Shown piece after piece: positions 22,151-34,715 of a stretch of 64,000 nt of DNA (position 1 is the stretch's first letter; each line of letters opens with the position of its first letter). The translations under genes and the position numbers were made by a program. Under the pieces are notes generated by a model, which ran no database searches, was not told the origin of the DNA, and saw only the letters and a program-made list of their open reading frames with translations. The DNA comes from Purshia tridentata (lineage: Eukaryota > Streptophyta > Magnoliopsida > Rosales > Rosaceae): contig QANT01005902.1 in NCBI GenBank assembly GCA_003254885.1, positions 1 to 64,000 of the forward strand, read 5' to 3'.

Positions 22151-24691
22151 TCAGCATGGAGTAATAAAAGGTAAAAATAACAAACTAGAGAAAATTACAA
22201 CAAAAAATAGACATAATATCCTGCTTATTCCACTTATTCTGTTGCCGCTGAATGCAATGAATCTTAATCTGTCCGCTGCTGCACTACTTGAATGGGTCGA
22301 GTTCACCACCGTCCTAGTTGTATTGCTCACCTTCTTACTGCACTCAAAACAAAATACACCTTGCTGAGAACATTGCAAACTAATTGTATGCTAAATAAAA
22401 AAACAGTCAACGATATAAACCAACAAAGGCAAGGTCTCTCAAGTCTCACCTTCCAGGAAATATACAGCTTCCCCGACCTGCAAGTACATTCCCACAACAA
22501 AAGAAAAAAGGAACTTAGTTATTATTCATATCTGCAGTAAATAACCTGAAGAAAGTATACAATGTATGTGGGGCCCATTTGCCCAAGACAATGTTTAGTA
22601 GATGCAAGGTCACATATATTTGTAGTACAATTTTGTTTGCAAGAGTAAAACAAGAAAGATACATCTTTCTGAAGGCAATGTTAGCCCTGGTCTCGAATCT
22701 TCTCAAGTGTTCTGCCACCATCGGGTTGGTAGAAGAACCAATATCTATAGTGAAATCATTGTTCACACTTTCCACTCAAATAAGAAATGCAAATTAGGCT
22801 CCTTTTCCTCCTTCCCAGTCCCAGAAGAGGCGCCCCCCCCCCAAAAAAAAGTGGACACCACACACCATTCTTCAGTCTCAGAAGTCATCAGAGTTCATGA
22901 GCTGTGGCTTGTTTGCGTACTCTCACAAAGTGAGTGTACTGTTCCTATAGCTTTACCAGTGTAATTTGAAATCAGGCAATCTAACGGGTGTTAGCTACAA
23001 AATAATAGCATAGCTGGAACAGGATATGCAACTAGTGTTCCTCTTGCCCCTTCAAGTGCCATTTAACCTAATTGAACCTATCATTTCAGGCAAGCTGACC
23101 GAGAATCCAACTTAATAACTAAGCAAAACCAAATTTTAGGAAGAACTAACAATTAAGCCCTCAACATCAATGAATGAAAGGAAAAAATAAAAAATCCATG
23201 CTAGAACCATAATGCAGAAGTAACACTTACTTGGGTCAGTGGTGGTAATTGTGGCTACACCCTTGAAATCACAAGACCCAGAAGCTCTCCCTTCCTTCTG
23301 GTAATAGCTATCAAACGCATAAGAAGCATGGCTTTTCACATTATTAGGATAGTAACAATCCTCCCCTGGCTGAATCTCTGTGCAATTGGACCGCCCCGGT
23401 CCACATGCCCAATCCAACGCTGCCTGCAAAGTCTTTGCATCAACCCCATCCATGGCAATGCAGTAGGTCTGGTTTGTTGTGTCATTAGCCAAAAAAGACC
23501 CACTTCCCGATACGTGAAGCAAATACACCGCAGACGAATTACCGTAAAACAGACCCCAATTGGCCTCAGATACCGGCGGAGACCTCAAATCTTCATTGAA
23601 CAATTCATAAATGTACACACTTGAAGTGGTCTCAGGGTGCAAAGGGGTTCCACTACGATCAAGAACATGCTTAATAAGATTGGAATTATACGTATTCGCA
23701 TTGTCAACAGTGGCATAAGGCTCTTTAGAATCAGCCTTTGAAGGCCACCCACTCTCAGTAACAAGAACCACAACATCAGTAATATTAAGGTTCTTCATGG
23801 AGAAATAAGCAGCGTCAATCATAGCATCTAAAACATTAGTGTAGTGAAGCAAAGTATTGGGATCCACCATTTCTTTGGAGGGTGTTAAAGGCTTGAAAAG
23901 CGCATTGTCAAGAGGCACCACACCTTTGTTCTGCATAAATACATAGTAAGGATAAAGATTCATCATCAAAGGTGAACCTGTCTTGGACAAGAACTGAAGC
24001 AAAGGAAGCACAACTTCAGTCAAGCTTTGGTTGAAGAAAGCCTGAGAAGGTGGAAATGGATCAAGAATTATCGAAGCGGCGTGAGGGGTCGAAATCTTGA
24101 CATTGGTATGCAAATTTGCAGCCACTAGAGCACCGTAAAGTGACTGAATTGCTGGGAGAAGCAGAGGAGCTGAAGAAGGCACTGTAGTCAAGACCTCGTC
24201 CCCAACCGCAATGCCTGAGATGAGCGTTTCGGGGTAGTAAGCGACGACGTTTCGACCGACCCAAGAAGCGGCGGTGGTGTTGGAGGACCCAATGGCAAGG
24301 AGCTGATTATTGGGTACGCTGATGGTGACCCGGATCTTGGTTTTGGCCAAGGCTTTGAGAATGTCAGGGTCAGCATCGTAGAAGCGGATGTGGGTTATCT
24401 TCTGGACTTGGAGAAACGAAACGAGGTCTGAGGGTGATAAGAGATTCGAAACGTCCGTGCCTATGTTCACCCCCACAAAGGGTTCTCTGTCTTCGTCTCG
24501 TGAAGATGCAGCTGAAAACCCATCAAGAAAATGTTAAGAGTGAGTGAAGGGCAGTGATTGGTTTGCTTGATTTTGAGGTTGCGTGTAAAGTTATTACCTT
24601 GTGGTGCTGTGGAGAGTAAAGTAGAGATAAAGAAGAAGGAGAAGAAGAAGAAGTAGGGGATTGAAAGTGACAGCTGCTTAGTGATTGCCAT
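22151..24691 (-). CDS. GPI-anchored glucan endo-1,3-beta-glucosidase, GH17 with X8/CBM43
   Basis: Predicted to hydrolyse callose at the cell surface or plasmodesmata. Four exons: 24691-24598, 24511-23231, 22477-22450, 22337-22151; the third is a 28-nt micro-exon. The protein is 529 residues. A signal peptide (MAITKQLSLSIP plus a Phe-rich core) is followed by the GH17 barrel starting at FVGVNIGTDVSNL. The acid/base Glu lies in GIAVGDEV (Asp where many relatives have Asn) and the nucleophile Glu in VLVTESGWPS. The X8/CBM43 module begins at QTYCIAMDG and contains WACGPGRSNC, DCYYPNN and SYAFDSYYQ, ending across the micro-exon in GSCIFPGS. A Ser-rich linker and a hydrophobic tail fit GPI attachment. 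An upstream in-frame ATG at 24721 would add ten residues; 24691 gives a cleaner signal peptide. Arabidopsis At1g11820 is the likely orthologue by recall. Confidence 0.92.
22831..22850. repeat. Poly-C/poly-A tract in GH17 intron
   Basis: Ten or so C bases followed by eight A bases within the intron between exons 2 and 3. The tract is a simple repeat and a likely place for sequencing-length error. Confidence 0.7.
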
Positions 24692-27600
24692 TGGAGAGGA
24701 GCTTGAGCTTTGCTTCCTCATCCTCTGCTTCTGGTTCAGCTACAGATCCTTGCATTATCTTCTCAAATTTTTGCTCTTTTCTTGTGGCTGTGGCCTTGTG
24801 GGTTATTTTATTCTATTTATTTCTTTTTTTCTGGGTTTTGGTTGTCGACCCCAGAGATCTACAGTGTGAATAAGAAAGAAGACACCTGCGGAAGAGTGAG
24901 TCAGTGAGTGTGTTTTGGTTTTGGGGGTTACTGCACATTTTTGTACACCAAAGCCTCACGGAATTCACCAAAATGGCCTTGTGAGTTGTGAGTAATAGTA
25001 TGAACCGACAATAAATGTAAAGAGGGTTGTTGCACTTTCTTTGATTCTTTTCCCTTGTAAAGGAGAAAATACTTGAAAATGGAGGGACTTTCTTGAGTTT
25101 GACTGTATGGTTTGGTTTGGTTGCCAGTTGGGACTTGGGAGTTGGGAGTTGGTAAATGATGAATAAATAAATAAGCTGGAGGGACCATAAAGTAAAAGAA
25201 TTTCAAACGTGGTTCTTTCTTGCTTGTGGAACTTTGGTATGGTGTTTTTTAATTACAGGCTGGCCCTTGGCCTCTCAGGCTCTCACTTGGGACATTTGGC
25301 TTCAACTGCTTCCTGTACACTAGTCTAGAATTACAGTCTTCTACAACAAAAAAGAAAAAAGAAAAGACATTGCCAGCAAGAAAAGGCTTGGAAGCACGAG
25401 CAAGAACAGTGTTTACTTTGGTAGCAAACAAAATATATATAGAGTATCTACGGTACCATAATCAGCTGTGAGTCACGAGCACAAGTAACCTGCAGGTACT
25501 ACAGAGTACAGGTGAAGTGGGTCACCAAAAATGCCTTCTCTTGCACACTGTCAATATTGAATATAGGCTTCTGCCTTTTTTTCTTTTTTTTGTTGAAACA
25601 GTATGCATAATGCATGCCTCGTTTGAGAAAATTCCAACACTCCACATGAACTATTTTATTGTATTGATCATTAATCTTTTGATATCTTAAGTCTTTCTGA
25701 CATTGCCTTTAGCTTTTAGCCAAAAGGCAGGAACACAAGTACAAAATTCGTTTCTTTATGAATTGATAAAAGGGAATTGTATAGTAAAAGGAACTTAAAT
25801 GGTAAGAATAGAATGTAAAATGATACTCTGGGTTTTCTCAACTGTAACATAGAAAGCAATGCCGCTTAAATATAAATATATGAAAAATGGGTATAAAATA
25901 GTAAATATTTCGGTCTCTGTTCAGCCAGCTACCAAAATGTGTTATGATGGATTAAAGAAACAGGAGAGATGCCTTACACCATGATAAGATAGAGGCTCGA
26001 GATTCTCAGCAACTTGACATTGGAATCCTATGAATTTGAAAGTAGAACCCACCACTGAGTGGTTGCTTACCTATAAGTTATGGGCATGGGCCTTTTGGTA
26101 GTATTAGTATGTGTGTAGGTCTCAAGCCCTCAGCTGTATCTGCAATACCATTGCTGAATTTTTAGGAAATAATATGCTAGCTGCATGTGTTATCCAAATG
26201 GGGCAAAATATTTTTACCAGAGAAGAGATGTAAATTCAATGGCAACTGTTTGAGAAATGCAAGATTTTCAATAACTAAATTTGCATCAACACCTTGAATA
26301 CAAGAAACAAAACAAGAAAACATACATTCCATTCCAAATGAAAAAGTTACTCATTGCAGACAATCTATCCGTATTACAAAAAGTAGAATGAAATTGCCAA
26401 GTTATGGTATGTCACAATTTTTCGAGTAACAATACACCTTCAAAACATATTTACAAAAAATTTATGTATTCAGCTAGACGGCAAGGCTCCATTGTGGGAT
26501 TCTCACAAATTAGAAGTTTGTGGGGTCCCTCTTGTGGGGCCCACACGAGTTGTTTTGTATCGATCCGAACCGTTCATTTTTTACATCTCTATTGATAGAT
26601 CATCCTTGCAAAAAATTATCCAAATCGGAAACCATTTGCCTATTTAACTTTGACCAAACAAATGAACGGTTTCATAAAAAATATTTGGTTCGTCCATTTG
26701 TTTGATCAAAGTTAGATAGGCAAATGATTTCCGATTTGGCTAATTTTTTGCAAAGATGATCTATCAATAAAGATGTAAAAAATGAACAGTTCGGATAGAC
26801 ACAAAACAACTCGTGTGGGCCCCACAAGGGGGATCACACAAACTAAAAATTTACAGAAATCCCACAATGGAGCTTTGCTGTTCAGCTAGATATCTAAAAT
26901 TAGAGATTATTTATTATAAGCACATTAAAAATTAAGGTTTTTCTACTAAATCCCAATAACAAAATGACCTCATAAGATGGCTCACACACATAATATATGT
27001 AGTGATGATAATTAAATTAGTCCACGTTTTAATAAGCCAAGTGCTGAAGGCACTTTTTTTTAAACATCTTCATTGTCCGATAGTAACAATCGTTGCCTCT
27101 GTGACAACCAAAAGATTCCATACAAGTGATGCTTATAAATATGTCTTTTGCCTTTTTAACATAAACATATCAAAGAATATTAATAAACCAACATTCAAGC
27201 TTATGGAGTCACATACACCTCAATTTCAATCGTACTAATGGATGTTATTGTTTGCTATAGTTAAAACAATAACAATGGTTGTTAATTTTGAACCATAACA
27301 ATAGTTGTTACTTTCGACACGCAACATGTTAAGTATTTTAAAAAACGATTGAAAAAAAAGGCATGACGAGCACTCGACATTGTAGCATACTAGCATATAA
27401 CATGGGCTTCTTTATCATTTATAAAAATAGGGCTGAATATTTCTAATATTGCAAACATTAGGTGTGTTAATATAACAATATGGAGTGTAGAGTAAGACTG
27501 GGAACGAACCTGGAAAAATCGACCAATCCGCCAAGGCTGACTAGTCGGGTCAGGTCCAAATGATCAGTTGTTAAGTCTTTCTGTAATAAATAGTTCTTAA

Positions 27601-28163
27601 ATATTTAGTAATTTATATGTCATTAGCCCTTTATAGTTTGAGTTAATTGTATACTGGATTATTTATTTATTTATTTGTTCATGAATATTAAATTATAGAT
27701 TGAGAAGGCTTTAAACTAAGAAATTGAGTTTGAAGAGGGCTGTTTATTATTAAAACAAAAGAAAGCTCATTGTTAGGGCTACTTAGTTTTCAGTTGTAAA
27801 TAGGATAAGTGATCTAAGAAAAAAAAAATTAACAAGTTCAAAAGGGTCTAGCGTCATTCTTCTGGAAGCTTTTTATTTTATTTTTTTTCTTGAAATTTTT
27901 TTTATTTTTTTATTTTTACTTGAAATGTTTCTTTTATGGCTTTTGTAGAGTACTTAAATTTTGTTGTGCTTGGAGTTTCTGAAGCATTCGAATGGTTAGA
28001 GAATCTCTGTAATGTTCATCAGAGAAGTAGAAGAGAATGACAAAAAAATTTTACAGGGAACACATATGCTCAACAATGTACATTGAGCATGGAGACGAAT
28101 GGGAGCTTAGACTTAAAACTCTGGAATAACTCGACTACTTTCTAAAACATTTCAAAATTTCTA
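24692..28163. other. Intergenic between GH17 promoter and APS reductase 3' end
   Basis: The first part is the promoter and leader of the GH17 gene. A 402-bp palindromic MITE lies at 26479-26880. The rest is AT-rich DNA with only short open frames that lack codon bias or recognisable domains. The final 100 bases or so probably hold the 3' untranslated region of the APS reductase gene. Confidence 0.6.
26479..26880. mobile_element. 402-bp palindromic MULE-type MITE with direct-repeat target
   Basis: The left terminus CGGCAAGGCTCCATTGTGGG is inverted at the right end (complement CAGCAAAGCTCCATTGTGGG), and pairing continues inward so that nearly the whole element could form a hairpin. The 10-base word TTCAGCTAGA flanks it directly on both sides (26469-26478 and 26881-26890), fitting a Mutator-like 9-bp duplication with one extra matching base. 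It is non-coding. The core shares the order GAAC-GTTCAT, an ATC-rich stretch and AAATCGGAAA with the 399-bp element at 5421-5819. Confidence 0.82.
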
Positions 28164-30331
28164 TTACCTAAGGGCATTGATAAAAGCCATCAATGAATCA
28201 ACATCCCTCTTCTCTGAGGGGTACTTTACTGGCCGAGAAGAGTGTTTAGGGAAAAAAAGTATTGTGGGGAAGCTTCCAAGCTGCAGTTCTTTCTGGGCAA
28301 ACTCCTTCTGCTCACCATCTGCTCTGAACTTCCCTACTTTCACACCGCTGCCCGCCAACTTCTCAGCCAACTCAACATATGATCCTTCCATTGCCTGGCA
28401 GAACGGGCACCATGGTGCATACAGCACTACAATCCATGGTTCTTTCCGGTTCTCCAGTCTTGCCAAATTCTCGATTCCAGTCTGGCTTAATGTCACCAAA
28501 TTCTGGGAACTGAAAATATCAGTCTCCGCGGCACTTCCATTTGAAGCCCCATTTCCATTGCCATTGAGTCGATCTGCCTCTTCCTGTTTAATATTGCCTT
28601 TGTGGAGACCGCACTCCTTAGCCTTGGCATCCTCCCACCACCACCTTCCTTCTCTCTCGTGTTGTCCTGGTAGGACTGACCTTGTGCATGGCTCGCAACC
28701 AATTGAGATGTATCCTTTCGAATGCAGTGAATTCACAGGCACATTCATAGCACGAAGGAAGTCCCATATGTCACGACCCTCAACATTTGCCACTGGGTTC
28801 CACTTCACCAGGCTGCCAATCCCACCATCCATACCCTCGAAAACAGGGTCAACCTGGACAACAGGAATTTCAGACCTAGTACCTGGAGATTGATCTTTCC
28901 TTTGGCCGGTGATCCAGGCACGTAGGCCCTTAAGGGCCCTCCTCAGGGGTCTCACCTTCCTCACACGGCAGCACTCCTGGTGTCCATCCTCGTAGAAAGA
29001 GAACAGCCCTTTGCTCCTTACTAATGCCTGAACTTCAACAGCATCTGGAAACATGTATTCGATGCGGATGCCATAGTGCTTCTCAACTGTGTCAAAGAAT
29101 TGATATGTTTCTGGGTTCAGCCTCCCAGTATCCAAGCTGAACACCCTAAAGGGTCTACCAGTTAAATGTGCGTACTCAATCAAAGCAATATCCTCAGCTC
29201 CACTGCGTAAACAGAGAGATTTATGTTTACTAACGAAAATCAGGCTCCAAAAATTTTCAATTGATGGTATATTAGAAAGGACAAGCACTTTCAACAAAAC
29301 GAATACTAGAATGTAGGCGGCTTAGTTTAAATTGTCAAGCGTTCGTTGCTATCAGTTAAAGTTCCAGCTTTTATCAGCAATCCAAGCTCATTATAGATCG
29401 CGAGACCAACTACACAATTACCATATTCCACAAGTATTAATGTAAATTTAAAACACACAAAAATAATTCTTAGGCAAAGGTTTAATTTATCGACCACATG
29501 AAGTTTTAAATATTATATCAGTTTAACATAAGTCATGGTTGTTAAAATAATGGGAACTTCATGTTATTGCCACACTCTACTACAGCTACTAACTGAGAAA
29601 ATAACAAATATGATACATTCTTCAAATTAAATCCTAGATTTTAAAAATAACAATTATCCCAATATAACTTTGCACATTAACTAACAATTTTACTAATACT
29701 CATCAAAATTAGAGGGAAACAAAGAAAAAGAAAAGAGAGGACTACCTGAAAGCAATGGCAATATCGTTGCCGAATTTCTCAAGGGCCTTATCCATAATTT
29801 CAAGAGGGGAAGCATTCTCAAGCTCTTTAGCCAATTTTGCATAGTCCTCTACCTCAACTTTCTCGACCACCTCCTCTGCAAAAATCAACCATTTTCAGTC
29901 AAACCCACGATTAATCACCTAAAAATTCTCCATTAAATTGAAAAAAAGATATCCAATCCTTACCAGGCGCAACGATGGTTGCCGCAAGAGGCACAATTGA
30001 TTCACTACGCTTGGGCTGCGCATTTACGGGCTTCGCCGACGAGCTCCGTCTTTGAGAAAAGGTTACGGCTTGGCTTTGAATTTGACCGTGGGATCGACCA
30101 AACACCCGAAACGAACCAACTTGCGGAGCTGCAAATTAAAAAATCGGAACCCTATACTCGTTAATAACAATCCCAAAATGAAAACAAACTAAGTCGCCAA
30201 TTTCACAATTCAGAGTCCCATTAACAGAGAATGAAAATAAAGGGGGTACCTTTGAGCTCCGATGAAGGAGTAGATAGAGAGAAGGTACGGCCGGACATTG
30301 CAGTAGACGAAGAAGTAACAGCGAGAGCCAT
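28164..30331 (-). CDS. 5'-adenylylsulfate (APS) reductase, chloroplastic
   Basis: Plastid enzyme of sulfate assimilation that reduces APS to sulfite using glutathione. Four exons: 30331-30250, 30128-29964, 29875-29746, 29202-28164; 471 residues, normal for plant APR. A Ser/Thr-rich N terminus ([20 protein letters not shown]) is a plastid transit peptide. The reductase domain starts near [14 protein letters not shown]. Its iron-sulfur ligands are in [12 protein letters not shown] and GCEPCTRSV, and the basic residues at the substrate site lie between them. A thioredoxin-like domain with the WCPFC redox motif forms the last 110 residues and supplies the glutaredoxin-like activity. The promoter has a TATA box, a G-box and a GAGAC core. 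A 238-residue frame on the opposite strand is a shadow. Orthology to APR1, APR2 or APR3 cannot be fixed by eye. Confidence 0.96.
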
Positions 30332-30370
30332 TGAATGAATGAATGAATGAATGAATGAATTGAATTGAAT
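30332..30370. repeat. GAAT tetranucleotide repeat in APS reductase leader
   Basis: Repeated GAAT units, read as ATTC on the coding strand, directly precede the start codon at 30331 and so lie in the 5' untranslated region. Confidence 0.8.
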
Positions 30371-30465
30371 TCTCTTCTTCTCTGTTTTGTGCTGATTTCA
30401 AAATCTCAATTTGTTTGTGCGTGTTTTTGCGTTTGGAATTTAGGATTAGCGAGGCTGCGTAGGGT

Positions 30466-30478
30466 GTTTATATAAAGA
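30466..30478 (-). promoter_or_regulatory. TATA box of APS reductase gene
   Basis: The minus strand reads CTTTATATAAAC about 140 bases upstream of the start codon. This is a strong TATA match and implies a leader of roughly 100 bases. Confidence 0.6.
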
Positions 30479-30606
30479 GCGATCAAAGGGGCGGCCTTTT
30501 AGGTTCATTGAACCTGGACGTTATTCCGTACAGACCTCGGCATGGTGTAGTGGTTACGTGGTGGCATGTTATTGGAGGCTTGAATGCAAGTAGTCATCGC
30601 TTTCGT

Positions 30607-30648
30607 CACGTGTGTGGGACCCATCCCAAGAGAAGCCCCCGGTGAGAC
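30607..30648. promoter_or_regulatory. G-box and sulfur-response-type GAGAC core upstream of APS reductase
   Basis: A palindromic CACGTG lies at 30607-30612 and GAGAC at 30644-30648, about 280-320 bases upstream of the start codon. Another core in the opposite orientation (GTCTC) is near 30723. GAGAC is the core of the sulfur-responsive element, and G-boxes bind bZIP factors such as HY5, which is reported to regulate APR genes. The matches are short, so function is inference. Confidence 0.4.
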
Positions 30649-30657
30649 GTTCGTGAG

Positions 30658-30723
30658 GACTGACGAGAGGAGAGAGACAGAGAGAGAGNGGACTGACGAG
30701 AGGAGAGAGAGAGAGAGAGAGAG
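30658..30723. repeat. GA repeat with duplicated flank and one N
   Basis: The word GACTGACGAGAGGAGAGAGA occurs twice in a row, each copy followed by a GA run. A single N near 30690 separates the copies, so copy number may be an assembly artefact. Confidence 0.75.
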
Positions 30724-33700
30724 TCTCCTTCTCCCTCGTGGTCAATTTTCTTAGATTCGTCTGGTCTTTTTTTTCTTTTTAAAGCAAAAAATTGTTAATT
30801 TCTTGATCAATCATTTTTGTTGTTCAATATCCTTCATTTTACCAAAAATAAAAAAATTTATTGGTAATGGACTTAATGCTTGGTTGATCTTGGCCTTCCT
30901 ATCAATTTTCCATAGAACTCTTGTGGTTAAGATTATAAGAAAAAATTATGGCTCATATTTGTACAATAAATTTCTTTATACGAACATGCCAGGTTGATCA
31001 CGTAATATTAAGTTTTATTAAATTAAAAAAATTAATACCATCGTAGAGGTAGTTAATATTTTGTATTATCTGATGTAATATAAAAATAAAAATGAAAATA
31101 ATAATAGATAGTCTAAAGTCATGAGGTTTGTCATTTTGTTGGAAATTTGGAATACATTTATGTAATTGGGTAACCCTCTCCAATTTATTAAATATTTTGT
31201 CATTAGCTAATTAATTAACTCATAAGATTTATTTGGCCAAAAAAAAAACTCATAAGATTTAGAGTGATGACTAAGTAAATATTTGTTTAGTGTTTATTTC
31301 TTTAAATAATGTGGTTGATTTTATTTTCTTAAAAAATAATAATAATAGTAACATGTAAGGTGATAGCATATTCTAATCACTCCATACGTATTCATGTGCT
31401 GTTTTTTTATTAATTGGTCCCCAATTCGTATGGTAATGCCGTAATGGTATTGGTTTATTATATTCAAAGGCCTAATAGTATAAGGTTTCGTGCTCTTTTC
31501 AATATGCCAAACTCCCTCCAATACCATTGTGTGTTTGAATTGGCACTTGCCACCGGAATTAAAAAACAAATCAAAATTTATTATTTGACTTTTATAAAGT
31601 GGCATGAAGTTCTAAATATGTCAAACATCGAATAAAGGTTGTGTTGGAGTAGAGATAATTTTTTATAGTTCAAATATGAATTTTGATGTTTTTTTAAGTA
31701 TTCTAATCTTCTAATATTATTAACTTTTTAATTATATAGTGTCACGTATTACATGTATTGTATAATATCGTATAATTTACATTTATTAGAGTTATAATTA
31801 CTAAATCAAAATAATTAAAAATAAAAATGCGTGTAATCCTACCATATAAACGTAAACAAAAAACAAGAAAACCATAAGCCCAACCCACCCTCCCCAACCT
31901 ACTAGCCCTTTTTTTCTCTCTCTTTCCTTCTATCCCTCTCTTATCTGCATATCCAAGTCTCTCCACAAAATTGATTTGTTTCTCCAATCCTAGAGAGCCA
32001 TTGTATTGTTAGAAATCCAGGTTCTAAACTTGCAAAAAATAAAAGCACCGTCAGTCAATTTTCTCATAATTCTTGGTGGACCATCATAATGGAGGGAAGA
32101 AGAGATCAAGAAAGAAGAAAGAAATAGGAGGAGGAGAGGAAGGGGAGGTGCGTGATGTGATGTTGTGATCATATTTATATGAAAATATATTCAAATAAGA
32201 ATGCGATGCCCACCACTGAATTAAGAAACTTACAATTTTAAAAAGTTTTATTAAAAGTTTTTGTAAATGACTTTTCTTTTTCTATCTTAATTGTGAATGT
32301 TACATAAATTATATCGTCCATCAAATTTAAATATATAGCCGACTTCAATAAAATATATGTTAATGCAACTGTAACACTACACGCCATTAATCTACACCAT
32401 ATGATTATTGATCCCATCAAGATTATTTTAAATTTTGGCCTAAACAATGAATCAAATATGAACATATTCCAACTACACATCACCTTTTTATTTTTATAAT
32501 GCTGATTCGTACACAATATGATTTGACCAAACCTATATTTGGAGTTCGAGGAAGTGAGGCACTAAAGGTCAAAATCACTTTGTGTGCATATGTAAGATCA
32601 TGCATCACCATACTAGCCATTAAACAAAAATATGGGATAGTACTATGGCATCGATCGACATTAAATAAGACAAACAACTGTTAAAATAAAAAATAAAAAT
32701 GCCATGAAACATTGGTTGGTACTTAATTCGTAGTCCCTTTTATAAAAATATTTCATTGCAACAATTTTAAATCAAATCATAAGTTGACAAAACGAAGGTA
32801 ATTGTAATTGATATCCCCTAAAGTTGTATTCAATTTCACTTTCAAGAATCTTTTTTTTTTTTAAAGGCCGACCTATTCTATTTTTTGGACACTTTGAATG
32901 TTCTCTAAAAAACAAAAGAATCAATCCTCTATAAAATGAATATAATCCTAGTAATTACTTGGAGAAAAAAAAAGACATCATAGAAGTCATAATCATTAAA
33001 AAGATTTGACTTTTATTTTTGGAAGAGATTCATGACTTGTACGCATATTCTTTAAATTCGAGCACCACTTATTATTACTTGGCATACAATCCATTTGCTT
33101 AATTTACATTAAATGTAAAGTTGGAACAATTATTTGGTGTAAAGCAAATGAAAAGAGCGTGAAGAGCACAATAAGACATAATAGAACAAAAAATGAGGGC
33201 CAAATATCAAGTGGGAAGAAGAGACAAAGCCAAAAAAAGATATAGCAAGTGGGAAGAAGAATATACCAAGTAAGTGGAAGATCATTGATTTTGGTAGTGA
33301 GGCGTGCTTATACCACGTACATACATAAATATTTAATTTAATTGGTGTAAAATTTTTTATGAGAAAAACTTTTGCAAATCACGCTTAAATGATATAAAAA
33401 AGTTCAAACCACTAATAAAATAATAAGTATTTAAGAATAAAAACTTATATAAGATAAGACCCACCTCATAAAAATATTATGAATCTCATCAATAATAAAT
33501 ACGAATAATCGCATTATTGATTTTTGATTTATCTCCACATGGAAATGCAATATCATAAAAAAAAAAAAATACCAAACTATTTTGTAGGCTCTAATGAGTG
33601 TTTGAAATGCAATATCATAAGATCCAGCCGCCACCCACAGCCAAGAATCTGACGCCTGGTGTCCCAAAAAGATGCTGCTCTCCATTTTTAATACACTAAT

Positions 33701-34439
33701 TTTATGCAACTAATTAATGTTACCATTCCAATCCCAAGTTTTAAATTTGCATAAGCAAACAAGTATATCTGTACATGAGTTTGAAAATGATTTGCCTTAT
33801 TTATTTTCCCACCTACCCACCTTTAATTCATCTTTGTTTATTTTCATGTATTTTAAGTTTTACCCACCCACCAACACCATCGTATGTCTCTCTACCTTGT
33901 TTAATAAACATACAATAATACAACAATTAATGTAGGATAACAACATACACAACCAAGTTACCTAGCAATAATCAAATGCAGATTGCTTGAGTTTTTCACT
34001 ATTCAGTAAGTCAATTAAACACAAGACAAACTAGTTTAATTGATTTATAAAGAGAAATATCACTAAGTCAATAACTAGTTGGTAACTAATACTTAGTTAA
34101 CATCTTCGATAGCTAGTTTGATTTATCAAAACCATCATATTTTGCCTTGCACTTCTCAAAATCACTATGAACTTGAATAGAAAAACAAAAATAAACATAA
34201 AGAAATTAATATCGTCAATAACAAACATGATTATATTATATATATTAGAAGAACAAACCTTTATATAGGGATTATCATCAGTCATTAGTGAAGGGGGAAA
34301 TCCTCTATGAAGTGGCCGTACTCGTTGATTCTCTGATTATCAAGAAGTTTCATTTCATTCTTTTGGTGTGGTTGTGTCATATGTACTCATGGGGCTCAGT
34401 CTTTTATTTTTTTATGTCTTTAGAAAATGTTAATTTCTT

Positions 34440-34715
34440 TTCACTTTTCACCACATGTAGGTAAACTTTATTAAATTTAAAAAATTATGTGTCATTTGCT
34501 CCCACATCATTTGGGAAATTGGGACGAAATTTCCTTTGAATTTTTTTTTTAAAACCAATAGATTGCTAATTCTACATTTCACTTTTCACCACATGTAGGT
34601 AAACTTTATTAAATTTAAAAAATTACGTGTCATTTGCTCCCACATCATTTGGGAAATTGGGACGAAATTTCTTTTCAATTTTTTTTTTTTAAAACCAATA
34701 GATTGCTAATTCTAC
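34440..34715. repeat. Two-copy ~140-bp tandem duplication
   Basis: Two adjacent copies (about 34440-34575 and 34577-34715) are nearly identical. Both run from CACTTTTCACCACATGTAGG to CCAATAGATTGCTAATTCTA, and they differ mainly in the length of an internal T run. The high identity suggests a recent event. Confidence 0.85.

Noticed and set aside
26404-26705. Two plus-strand frames of about 60 codons
   Set aside because: They fall inside or across the end of the palindromic MITE and have no family match.
28177-28893. 238-codon plus-strand frame
   Set aside because: It lies wholly antisense to the last exon of APS reductase, whose protein is clearly conserved. The frame is a by-product of codon composition.
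30535-30620. Possible tRNA-like sequence with a GGTGTAGTGGTTA word
   Set aside because: Only a box-A-like word is visible. No box B and no cloverleaf pairing could be found.
34440-34715. CRISPR-like repeat
   Set aside because: Only two long, directly adjacent copies are present, without spacers, in a plant nuclear sequence.
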